From an uncultured Bacteroidales bacterium (GTDB lineage Bacteria > Bacteroidota > Bacteroidia > Bacteroidales > P3), in contig ONIP01000024.1 in the NCBI GenBank assembly GCA_900317955.1, positions 44,290-108,289 of the forward strand: DNA of 64,000 nucleotides. Reading direction: 5' to 3'. Within the stretch, counting starts at the first letter, position 1. Every line of letters begins with the position of its first letter. The position numbers and the translations under genes are program-made. The notes under the pieces are model-generated. The model was given only the letters and a program-made list of their open reading frames with translations. It was not told the DNA's origin and ran no database searches. Positions 56,607 through 64,000 of this stretch are shown piece by piece.

Positions 56607-57779
56607 CTATCTCAGTTTAAGGGTTACTATGCTTATTATGGCCAGCAATATACCGATAATGACAAACCGTTGCACAATCTTCGGCTCAGGTATACCCTGT
56701 TTCTGGTAATGGTGGTGCAGAGGTGTCATCAGGAACGGCCGTTTCTCAACGGGCACAGGCTGGTCTGGTGGCAATTTGTGCTTGCGGCGATAGTGCTTGC
56801 ATCCGTAGGTCTGGCATATCACCGAAAGGTCTTCCACTACATATATACCGCAAAGTATCGGCAGCAGCAACTCCTTGCGTATCAACAGTGCAAAAACCGC
56901 TATGATGCCGCCCAATGCCAACGAACCCGTGTCTCCCATAAACACTTCCGCAGGGAACGTGTTAAACCATAAGAAACCGAGCGTCGCGCCCACAAATGCC
57001 GTAATGAATATGGTCAGTTCTCCAATGTCGGCAAGATATACTATGTTCAGATAGTTGGCCATGATAATGTTGCCCGAAACCCATGCCAGGATGGCAAGCG
57101 CACCGCCTATAATGGATGCTGTTCCCGTCGCCAGCCCGTCTATACCGTCCGTCAGGTTCGAGGCATTGGATACCGCTGTGACTACCAAGATAGCTACTAT
57201 CACGTACACCACCCACACATAGTCCACTGTCCAGTCTCCCATCCAACTAATCAGCCACGCATAGTCAAATTCATTGCCTTTCACAAAGGGAATGGTTGTC
57301 TTGGTGGAGGCAATCTGCGGATGGAAGGAAAGCAGAAGACCTACCCCAAGTCCCAACGCCACTTGCCCAAATACCTTGAACTTTCCAGGCATCCCTGCCT
57401 TGTCTTTCTTGAACACTTTGATGTAATCATCAATGAATCCGATAAGTCCTAACCACAATGTAGTGGCCAGCATGGCAAGTATATATATGTTGTCAAGTTT
57501 GGCAAAAAGAAGTGTGGGTATCACTATGGCGGCAAGTATCAGCAGCCCTCCCATCGTCGGAGTCCCTTCTTTCTCTTTCTGGCCATCAAGTCCAAGATTG
57601 CGCACCGTCTCTCCTATCGATTTCCTGCGAATGAAACGGATAAAGGGCTTTCCGCAAAAAAGCATTATCAACAACGAGGTTATCGCTGCCATCGACGCAC
57701 GGAACGATATGTACTGGAACACTCCCGCTCCCGGTAGGTCAAAAGCCCTGTCCAACCAATCAAAAAGGTAATATAGCAT
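56607..57779 (-). CDS. mraY: Phospho-MurNAc-pentapeptide transferase
   Basis: 390 residues with about ten helices. Motifs: [30 protein letters not shown], the catalytic [40 protein letters not shown], and the conserved HHHY near the C-terminus (MTPLHHHYQ). It makes lipid I from UDP-MurNAc-pentapeptide and undecaprenyl phosphate. Confidence 0.96.
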   Translation of the reverse strand: MLYYLFDWLDRAFDLPGAGVFQYISFRASMAAITSLLIMLFCGKPFIRFIRRKSIGETVRNLGLDGQKEKEGTPTMGGLLILAAIVIPTLLFAKLDNIYILAMLATTLWLGLIGFIDDYIKVFKKDKAGMPGKFKVFGQVALGLGVGLLLSFHPQIASTKTTIPFVKGNEFDYAWLISWMGDWTVDYVWVVYVIVAILVVTAVSNASNLTDGIDGLATGTASIIGGALAILAWVSGNIIMANYLNIVYLADIGELTIFITAFVGATLGFLWFNTFPAEVFMGDTGSLALGGIIAVFALLIRKELLLPILCGIYVVEDLSVICQTYGCKHYRRKHKLPPDQPVPVEKRPFLMTPLHHHYQKQGIPEPKIVQRFVIIGILLAIISIVTLKLR

Positions 57780-57825
57780 GTCTTATCTTGTTTTATTCTT
57801 AATTATTCTTTTATTTACTTTCCAA

Positions 57826-59277
57826 TCATTTGCTGTCCAACAGCAGCTTCTCCAACTCTTCCTTGTCGTCAAAATGGTGTTTCACTCCCTTTATATCCTG
57901 ATACTTCTCATGTCCTTTTCCTGCCACAAGGATTATATCGCCTTCATGCGCCATCAGCACTGCGGTCTTGATTGCCTGACGCCTGTCAGTGATTCGCACC
58001 ACCTGGCTCTTTTCTTCTAACGACAGTCCATTCTCCATATCGTCAAGTATGCTCTCCGGGTCTTCCGTACGGGGGTTATCCGATGTCAACACAAGACGGT
58101 CGCTCATCGTACTGGCTATCTTGGCCATCTCCGGACGCTTGGTCTTGTCGCGGTCTCCTCCGCATCCAACCACGGTAATCAGCGACTGGCCCGGTCGGCG
58201 GATATGGTTAATCGCAAGTATGACATTCTCTAATGCATCCGGAGTGTGGGCATAATCCACAATAGCTGTCACCCCTTTGCCGCTCACATACTGGAAACGC
58301 CCCTCGGCAGCCTCAAGGGTGCTGAGCAAACGCAACGCCTCTTCCTCGGCCATGCCGCACAGCACCGCAGTTCCATAGATGGCCGTAAGATTATATGCGT
58401 TGAATCGTCCCACAAGGCGAGTCCATACCTGATGGCCGCACAGTTCAAGTTCTATTCCCTGGAAAGTCTCTTCTACCACGCGGCAACGAAAATCCGCCAT
58501 CTTCTGCAGGCTGTAGGTCTTCACTGTCGCCTTCGTATTCTGAACCATCACGCGACCGTTTCGGTCGTCTATATTCACAAGGGCGAATGCTCCGGCAGGC
58601 AATCCATCAAAGAACATCTTTTTTGCCGCCACATAGTTTGCCATGGTCTTGTGAAAATCAAGGTGGTCATGCGTAAGGTTGCTGAATACTCCGCCCGCAA
58701 ATGTAAGTCCCCCGATACGGTTCTGCACCACACTGTGACTGCTTACCTCCATAAAGGCATACGTACATCCAGCCTCGACCATTCGGCTCAACAGGCTGTT
58801 CAACTCTAAAGCATCGGGAGTGGTATGCGTGGAAGGTATCTCTTCGTCGTCTATCTTGTTCACAATAGTGGAAAGAAGTCCCACGTGGCAGCCGTGCTTT
58901 CTGAACATGCTGTGCAGAAGGGTCACCGTGGTCGTTTTTCCGTTGGTGCCCGTAACGCCCACAAGCTTAAGGCGGCGCGAAGGATGTCCGTAGTAATTGT
59001 CCGCCATGATGCCAAGTGCCAAGTCACTGTTCTCTACCAATACATAGGTTACACCTTGGTGCAACGCTTCGGGCTTTCGCTGGCACACCACGGCCACTGC
59101 ACCCTGGCTTATTGCAGTCTCTATATAGTCATGACCGTCCACACGCGTACCCACCTGGGCCACAAAGCAACTGCCTTCCCCTGCCTTGCGCGAATCAAAA
59201 CAGATGTTGCGCACATCGGGATTGCCATTCACCGGTTCCAATGGAACGATTCCTTCTATGAGCGATTCAAGTTTCAT
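57826..59277 (-). CDS. murE: UDP-MurNAc-L-alanyl-D-glutamate--diaminopimelate ligase
   Basis: 483 residues. GVTGTNGKTTTVTLLHSM (ATP), STHTTPDALEL, MEVSSHSVVQNRI, NLTHDHLDFHKTM, YAHTPDALENV, LTSDNPRTEDPESI. The DNPR motif indicates meso-diaminopimelate as substrate. Its start overlaps the end of the penicillin-binding-protein gene by 4 bp (ATGA). Confidence 0.96.
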   Translation of the reverse strand: MKLESLIEGIVPLEPVNGNPDVRNICFDSRKAGEGSCFVAQVGTRVDGHDYIETAISQGAVAVVCQRKPEALHQGVTYVLVENSDLALGIMADNYYGHPSRRLKLVGVTGTNGKTTTVTLLHSMFRKHGCHVGLLSTIVNKIDDEEIPSTHTTPDALELNSLLSRMVEAGCTYAFMEVSSHSVVQNRIGGLTFAGGVFSNLTHDHLDFHKTMANYVAAKKMFFDGLPAGAFALVNIDDRNGRVMVQNTKATVKTYSLQKMADFRCRVVEETFQGIELELCGHQVWTRLVGRFNAYNLTAIYGTAVLCGMAEEEALRLLSTLEAAEGRFQYVSGKGVTAIVDYAHTPDALENVILAINHIRRPGQSLITVVGCGGDRDKTKRPEMAKIASTMSDRLVLTSDNPRTEDPESILDDMENGLSLEEKSQVVRITDRRQAIKTAVLMAHEGDIILVAGKGHEKYQDIKGVKHHFDDKEELEKLLLDSK

Positions 59278-61469
59278 GGTTTCAATTCTAATGTTATCAC
59301 AGCCCCTTTCTTAACCGCTGTCCGGGCTTTTGGCATCTGGCTGACGACTTTGCCTTGTCCCGTAAAACGGACTCTCAACCCCATGCTGTGCAGCAACGAC
59401 ATAGCATCACGTATGGTCATGCCGCTACAATCGGGCACCACTCCTTTGGGCAATGTGTAATATTGGTAACTTTCTTTACTATTGTCAAAAACCGTCCACT
59501 CAGTAGCCTCAGTGCTGTCTGTCAGCACAAACGGCATCCCAAGTATCTTGTAGGCTCGCTCCAGCTGGCTCCTGCGCGCCTTCGTGGCCACAGGCCGCAC
59601 CACTCGTCCAGAATCCTGTAGGCGGATACTGCCCAACTCTTTGTCAAAGGCCACCACGCAGTCGGCAATCTTTTTGAACACAGGCGCCGCGGCATGTCTG
59701 CCTGCTATACTCGTATTCTCTACCAGCACCATACAGGTGTAACGCGGTTTTGCGGCAGGGAAGAATCCTACAAACGACGAATTCTTGATGTCTCTGTTGC
59801 GTATGTTGAGCGATGTTCCCGTCTTGCCACCTATTCCGTACACTGCATTATATATATTGTCGCCAGTGCCTTTCTCCACCACTCCTACCAGCATCTCTCT
59901 CATCTGCTTGGCCACCTCTTCGCTGCAAATTCTCTCTTTTAGAACCACAGGACCCAGCTTCTTGCTACGTTCCCCATACATTATCTCGCGGCAGAAAAGG
60001 GGCTTGACCATCTTTCCACCGTTGGCAAGGGCATTATAGAACGTAATCAACTGCAACGGCGTCACGGTAGCCGAGTATCCATAACTAAGATTCAAGAAAT
60101 CTCGGTCGGGTTTCACATCAAGCACGTATGTCTTCGGCTCCGCAGCCTTTAAATCCACATTCAATTGGTTGAAATAAAACACCTCTTCTATCCGCTTTTT
60201 GAAATCGCCTCGGCGGTCACGGTAATACTCCCATGCCAACTCACACATTCCCACATTCGACGAACGGGCCAGCACTCCGGGTAGCGTTGCCGTGTCCGTG
60301 GCATAGCCGTGCCCGTCATTTATCTCTCCACTCGTCGCACTGTATCGTTTCACTCCCCCGGCGCGCACACGCTTAGCGGTGTCCAAACTTATCGACTTGT
60401 CACTCAGCATGGCGGTCATTGCCACCGTCTTGAATGTCGAACCCGGCTCGTATCGGTCGCTCACCGCAACATTGTTCCAACTGTGCTCACGCAGCTCCCC
60501 TGTCGATGTGTCGCGCGTCAGACTACTGCATGCCAGCACGTATCCGGTCTCCACTTCCATCAATATAGCACATCCGGCATTGCCGCCGTACTGGTTCATC
60601 GAACGTCTCAGCGCGGTCTCCGCTATATCCTGATAGCGTGTGTCTATTGTGGCCACTATATTCTTGCCGTCTTTACGGTGCTGCACCAACGTCGAGTCTT
60701 CGTCCGGAAGGCTCCCGTCTTCAAAAGGTATCCACGTCCCGCGGGTGAGCCTCCTGCACACATACTTCCCATCCTGCCCCCTCAAAATGCTGTCGTAATA
60801 GCCTTCCAATCCTGTATAACCCGACGCATACCGCAATCCGATGACATTCTCTCCCATGTTGCCGTATATATGGGCTCTCACATAGCTCTTCACATCTCCG
60901 TCCGAACGCTTCTCTACCACACAACGTCCAAACATCGGTATGCTCTTGATACGCTTCCACATCGAGTACGGCATCTTCTTCGCCACCAAAAAACATCTGC
61001 TCGGGTGCTTCGAATCCACTTCGTCCTTAATCATCCGCTTGAAATATTCCGCCGATTTGTTCGGATACTGCACATGCAACAACTCACTCACCAACAGCAA
61101 ATGCTCATCAAACGACGTGTCGAGTGTCACGAAGCTGTCCATCTTCGGTTTCTTGTTATCCTTATCTTCATAAACCTGCTCTCCGCGGCTGTTCTTTCTG
61201 GGCCAGCGACCCAAGTCTAAACACAAATCACACACCGGCACCGTGGTCGCAAGCACTTTCCCGTCCGATGAAAAAATCGTCCCCCTGCGGGCCGGCTCTA
61301 TTCGGGTCAACTCCTCTCTGGCTTTCGCCTTCTCCCGCCACATCTCCCCGTCTATCACCTGCGTCTTGATAGTCGATGCCAGCATCGCTCCTCCTATACC
61401 CAGCACAAGCAGCAGGTATAGCACCATCATCTTGACGAACAGCGGTTTATTATTTTTCTTTTCTTCCAT
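59274..61469 (-). CDS. ftsI: Septal penicillin-binding protein (FtsI/PBP2-type) with PASTA domain
   Basis: 731 residues. One N-terminal helix (FVKMMVLYLLLVLGIGGAML), dimerisation domain, then transpeptidase domain with SxxK in EPGSTFK, SxN in RSSNVGM and KTGT in GGKTGTSLN. The C-terminus carries one PASTA domain (VPDCSGMTIRDAMSLLHSMGLRVRF). D,D-transpeptidase cross-linking septal peptidoglycan together with FtsW. Confidence 0.95.
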   Translation of the reverse strand: MEEKKNNKPLFVKMMVLYLLLVLGIGGAMLASTIKTQVIDGEMWREKAKAREELTRIEPARRGTIFSSDGKVLATTVPVCDLCLDLGRWPRKNSRGEQVYEDKDNKKPKMDSFVTLDTSFDEHLLLVSELLHVQYPNKSAEYFKRMIKDEVDSKHPSRCFLVAKKMPYSMWKRIKSIPMFGRCVVEKRSDGDVKSYVRAHIYGNMGENVIGLRYASGYTGLEGYYDSILRGQDGKYVCRRLTRGTWIPFEDGSLPDEDSTLVQHRKDGKNIVATIDTRYQDIAETALRRSMNQYGGNAGCAILMEVETGYVLACSSLTRDTSTGELREHSWNNVAVSDRYEPGSTFKTVAMTAMLSDKSISLDTAKRVRAGGVKRYSATSGEINDGHGYATDTATLPGVLARSSNVGMCELAWEYYRDRRGDFKKRIEEVFYFNQLNVDLKAAEPKTYVLDVKPDRDFLNLSYGYSATVTPLQLITFYNALANGGKMVKPLFCREIMYGERSKKLGPVVLKERICSEEVAKQMREMLVGVVEKGTGDNIYNAVYGIGGKTGTSLNIRNRDIKNSSFVGFFPAAKPRYTCMVLVENTSIAGRHAAAPVFKKIADCVVAFDKELGSIRLQDSGRVVRPVATKARRSQLERAYKILGMPFVLTDSTEATEWTVFDNSKESYQYYTLPKGVVPDCSGMTIRDAMSLLHSMGLRVRFTGQGKVVSQMPKARTAVKKGAVITLELKP

Positions 61470-61516
61470 TTCTTTTTCCGATTCTTTTCTTGACCAAAGT
61501 TTCTTTCCCTATGCTA

Positions 61517-61954
61517 CTATCTTTTGTCTCTCTCCTTACTCAACTCATACGGCGGCCCGGCCTTGATACCAACTCCCGTACTGTCAAGCAACTCCTCTAT
61601 CTGCGAAATCTTGATGGTCTCTTGGTATCGTTTTTGCAGCTCTATCCGCGTCTCACGCAAATAGGTTATGCTGTCCTGCAACACTGTTTTCGTCTTCATC
61701 AAATCCTCCACCCTGTACCGGTTATACACCAGCATGATAGCATAGAAACACAGCAGTATTATCAGTGGTATCTGTCTCACCACGGCCCTGCTCTGGAGCA
61801 CTTCGCCCCCCAATATGCGCGACAGCCAATTAGGACGGCTCTTCTTCTCGCCTCCATTCTCGACAGTTTCCTGACGCTCCTCGCCCTCAGCCATCGGGCG
61901 TTCTTGCTGCTGTTCTTTGTTATCCATGGTCTTACTCTTGTTTTCTGCTTTCAA
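61517..61954 (-). CDS. FtsL-like division protein
   Basis: 145 residues: acidic/polar cytosolic N-terminus (about 60 residues), one helix (IPLIILLCFYAIMLVYNRY), then a coiled-coil-like stretch (VEDLMKTKTVLQDSITYLRETRIELQKRYQ). Topology and position between rsmH and ftsI fit the FtsL role in the FtsQLB complex. ATG 61954 overlaps rsmH by 23 bp; an in-frame ATG at 61927 would avoid the overlap and is an equally plausible start. Confidence 0.8.
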   Translation of the reverse strand: MKAENKSKTMDNKEQQQERPMAEGEERQETVENGGEKKSRPNWLSRILGGEVLQSRAVVRQIPLIILLCFYAIMLVYNRYRVEDLMKTKTVLQDSITYLRETRIELQKRYQETIKISQIEELLDSTGVGIKAGPPYELSKERDKR

Positions 61955-62876
61955 CTTCTACTTTTTCTGCCACACGTAACCGTGCACTACGCGAACGCGG
62001 ATTGCGCTGCAACTCCTCCTCTCCTGCCACTATGGCCTTACGGCTCACAGGCTTGAGCGGCACAATCGGGTTGCCGTAGAAATCCTTTTCTATCTCCCCT
62101 TCAAAATTGCCTGCCCTGAAGAAGTTCTTCACTATTCGGTCTTCCAACGAGTGATACGACATCACCGCTATCCGCCCACCGGGGTTCAGCAGCTCTGCCG
62201 CCTGGCGCAGCATCTCCTGCAACGCCTCCAATTCCCCGTTCACCTCTATCCGCAACGCCTGGAAAAGCATGGCCAAGTACTTGTTCTCCATCCCCCTCGG
62301 CAAATGATGCTTCACTGCCTCGCGCAGGTCAAACGTGGTCTCTATCTCTTTCTCCGCTCGGGCTCGGCATATTGCCTTGGCCATCTGGTACGCATTTGGC
62401 AGTTCTCCATAAAGCCGCAATATACGCGTCAATTCGTGCTCATCCATCCGGTTCACCAACTCGCGCGCGGTCACCTCCTGCCGTCGGTCCATTCGCAAAT
62501 CCAGTTCACCGTTAAACCGCGTTGAGAACCCGCGTTCTGCCACGTCAAACTGATGCGACGACACACCCAAGTCGGCCAATATCCCGTCTACCGAACGAAC
62601 CCCCTGCAACCGCAGAAAGCTCTTCATGTGACGGAAATTTTCATTCAACAGCTTGAATCGGGAATCTTCTATCGCATTCGCCAAGGCATCGGCATCCTGG
62701 TCAAAGGCTATCAGCCTGCCACTTTCGCCCAACTGCGACAGGATGGCACGTGAATGCCCGCCGCCGCCGAAGGTGGCGTCCACATACGTCCCCTCAGGAC
62801 GGATGTTCAATCCCTCGATGCATTCATTCAGCATCACCGGCAGATGATAGTTCATGCAGTTTTCCCAGTCTTTCAT
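61932..62876 (-). CDS. rsmH: 16S rRNA (cytosine1402-N4)-methyltransferase
   Basis: 314 residues. SAM motif VDATFGGGGHSRAIL, HLPVMLNECIEGL, DGILADLGVSSHQFD, ARAEKEIETTFDL, and SYHSLEDRIVKNFF at the C-terminus. It methylates C1402. The start at 62876 overlaps mraZ by 53 bp; an internal in-frame ATG at 62855 (MNYHLPVM) matches the family start better. Confidence 0.95.
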   Translation of the reverse strand: MKDWENCMNYHLPVMLNECIEGLNIRPEGTYVDATFGGGGHSRAILSQLGESGRLIAFDQDADALANAIEDSRFKLLNENFRHMKSFLRLQGVRSVDGILADLGVSSHQFDVAERGFSTRFNGELDLRMDRRQEVTARELVNRMDEHELTRILRLYGELPNAYQMAKAICRARAEKEIETTFDLREAVKHHLPRGMENKYLAMLFQALRIEVNGELEALQEMLRQAAELLNPGGRIAVMSYHSLEDRIVKNFFRAGNFEGEIEKDFYGNPIVPLKPVSRKAIVAGEEELQRNPRSRSARLRVAEKVEVESRKQE

Positions 62877-63297
62877 TAACCTTCAACGCAAAGCCAGCGT
62901 CGTCGTCGTTCATCTTATCATAGGCGGAGCGTTCCCAGATTTCGATGTACTTACCGGTACCCTGCAGCACTATCTCCTTCGAATCCCCTATCAACGACTT
63001 CTGTTCCGGAGGAATCAGCAGACGGTCGTTGCTGTCCAAATCAACGTTGTTCAGACGCGTCAACCGACGATAGATCTTTGCATCTTCGATGTTGTAGAGG
63101 TTCAACTCTTTTTGGAGTACTTCCATCTCCTCTTGAAAACTGGCAAACGTCCACAACTCTAAACACTCGGACGTGAACCCGCGACGGATCACAAAATGGC
63201 AATCCTCCGTCTGCAACTGCCTTTTTAAAGCAATTGGGAGCTTGAATCGGCCATTCGAATCTATCTTACAGTATTCTGTACCAAGTATTAGAGCCAT
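62824..63297 (-). CDS. mraZ: Transcriptional regulator MraZ
   Basis: 157 residues, two SpoVT/AbrB-like swapped-hairpin repeats: GTEYCKIDSNGRFKLPIALK and NVDLDSNDRLLIPPEQKSLIG, the latter ending in WERSAYDKM. In other bacteria MraZ represses the dcw cluster by binding G-rich direct repeats upstream of itself. First gene of the cluster, under a probable promoter at 63322-63329. Confidence 0.93.
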   Translation of the reverse strand: MALILGTEYCKIDSNGRFKLPIALKRQLQTEDCHFVIRRGFTSECLELWTFASFQEEMEVLQKELNLYNIEDAKIYRRLTRLNNVDLDSNDRLLIPPEQKSLIGDSKEIVLQGTGKYIEIWERSAYDKMNDDDAGFALKVNERLGKLHELSSAGDAE

Positions 63298-63321
63298 TTT
63301 TACTAATATTGTTTCCGAGTG

Positions 63322-63329
63322 TAAAAGTA
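63322..63329 (-). promoter_or_regulatory. Probable -7 box of the dcw cluster
   Basis: Minus strand TACTTTTA, one base off consensus, 25 bases before the mraZ ATG. Confidence 0.45.
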
Positions 63330-63473
63330 CTAATTATTTTCCAATAATTGCCAAAAAGTTCCAAAAAAAGTTTTCAACTGCCATTTTTTAATAATCTACT
63401 ATACGGAAAACCAGAAAAAAAGTTTCATTTTTTCTATCATTTCCACCGCCTGATGTTAATAACCCCATTTTCA

Positions 63474-63522
63474 ATTCACCGCCCATTGTCGAAAACTCCC
63501 CTCCCTATTCACCGCCCATTGT
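63474..63522 (-). promoter_or_regulatory. Direct repeat upstream of mraZ, possible MraZ-binding region
   Basis: Minus-strand ACAATGGGCGGTGAAT occurs twice (63474-63489 and 63507-63522), 33 bp apart, with a further GGCGGTG at about 63444. MraZ is known to bind TGGG-type repeats before its own gene; spacing here is not the classic 10 bp and the site lies upstream of the -7 box. Confidence 0.4.
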
Positions 63523-63540
63523 TGAAATCCCACCCCAACA

Positions 63541-64000
63541 CATATTTATTGTAAAGACTCTATATTAATATTAATATAAGACTGCATTTTTACAGCCTTG
63601 AAGAGGCAACACCGTACAAGCGTAGCGCAGTGCCGTGACAGAATAAAGGGGACTTCTATCAATCACCTCGGAGAGGTGAGACTATTAATAACACGGTACA
63701 AGCCGAAGGCGCAGTGCCGTGACCCTCAGACATCTGAGAACTGCGTCCCAAAGGGACGCGACATTGAGACAGTTTGGCAAAATCAGCCATTTGTTATATT
63801 AGTGCGATTGCAAACCATTGGTGTCCGACAAAAAGGAATCAAATCATTAGTAAGCTATATAATATTACATACATTGATTTACGAAGGCCTGAGTGTGCCA
63901 AAGGCACACAATCCTATTAACCCCGCACTAAACACCGTAGGTGTGCAGTGTGGGGAAAACTGTGCTCATCTCCATGCGTGTCGAAGATACGCCACAACAT
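63541..64000. other. Hairpin-rich intergenic sequence
   Basis: No ORF supported. It contains four perfect short hairpins with three-base loops ending in A: 63664-63680 (TCACCTC, GGA), 63744-63760 (GCGTCCC, AAA), 63893-63909 (GTGTGCC, AAA) and 63932-63944 (ACACC, GTA). The last lies within a larger stem CCCCGCACT/AGTGTGGGG at 63921-63955. A CGTACAAG-GCGCAGTGCCGTGA word occurs twice (about 63614 and 63696). Confidence 0.7.

Overview
The window is a chromosomal segment from a member of Bacteroidota, most likely Bacteroidales and possibly from a metagenome. Support comes from many promoters of the Bacteroidetes type (TTTG, 19 bp, TAnnTTTG), weak or absent Shine-Dalgarno sequences, a type IX secretion (T9SS) type B cargo protein, GSCFA and BatA-like proteins, a Bacteroidales-style lipoprotein with a small companion ORF, and a dcw cluster ending ftsQ-ftsA-ftsZ.

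Layout. 0-8.8 kb: housekeeping and envelope genes (acyltransferase, aroE, an endonuclease/exonuclease/phosphatase protein, nth, a BatA-like von Willebrand protein, a NatA/NatB-type ABC exporter, an exported protein). 9-15 kb: recJ, ettA, two small exported or membrane proteins, and a UDP-glucuronate 4-epimerase. 15.1-23.4 kb: an accessory region. It starts with a 5'-truncated AlbA/HATPase gene and three families of intergenic repeats, some carrying promoters. It continues with an AT-rich operon: exported caspase, ECF sigma factor, membrane anti-sigma-like protein, exported TPR-CHAT protease and a DUF3800-like protein. 23.4-34.2 kb: a Pif1-like helicase, a DUF3089 protein, a tandem-repeat tract, dnaE, GSCFA, ddl and a T9SS cargo protein. 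34.7-45.9 kb: a lipoprotein with a small upstream ORF, two tRNA-Leu genes, a 1516-residue exported protein, an LtaS-like sulfatase-family enzyme, rsmE and a DUF4159 protein. 45.9-63.3 kb, all on the minus strand: the cell-wall and division cluster mraZ-rsmH-ftsL-ftsI-murE-mraY-(murD fragment)-ftsW-murG-murC-ftsQ-ftsA-ftsZ, then an EamA transporter and mnmA. 63.3-64 kb: non-coding sequence rich in direct repeats and short hairpins.

The most interesting points are two. The first is the caspase / sigma / anti-sigma / CHAT / DUF3800 operon, whose predicted topology suggests protease-controlled release of a sigma factor. The second is the dcw cluster, in which murD is reduced to a diverged C-terminal domain. 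No tool was run. Domain names come from motif recognition in the translated sequence, and starts are judged by eye.
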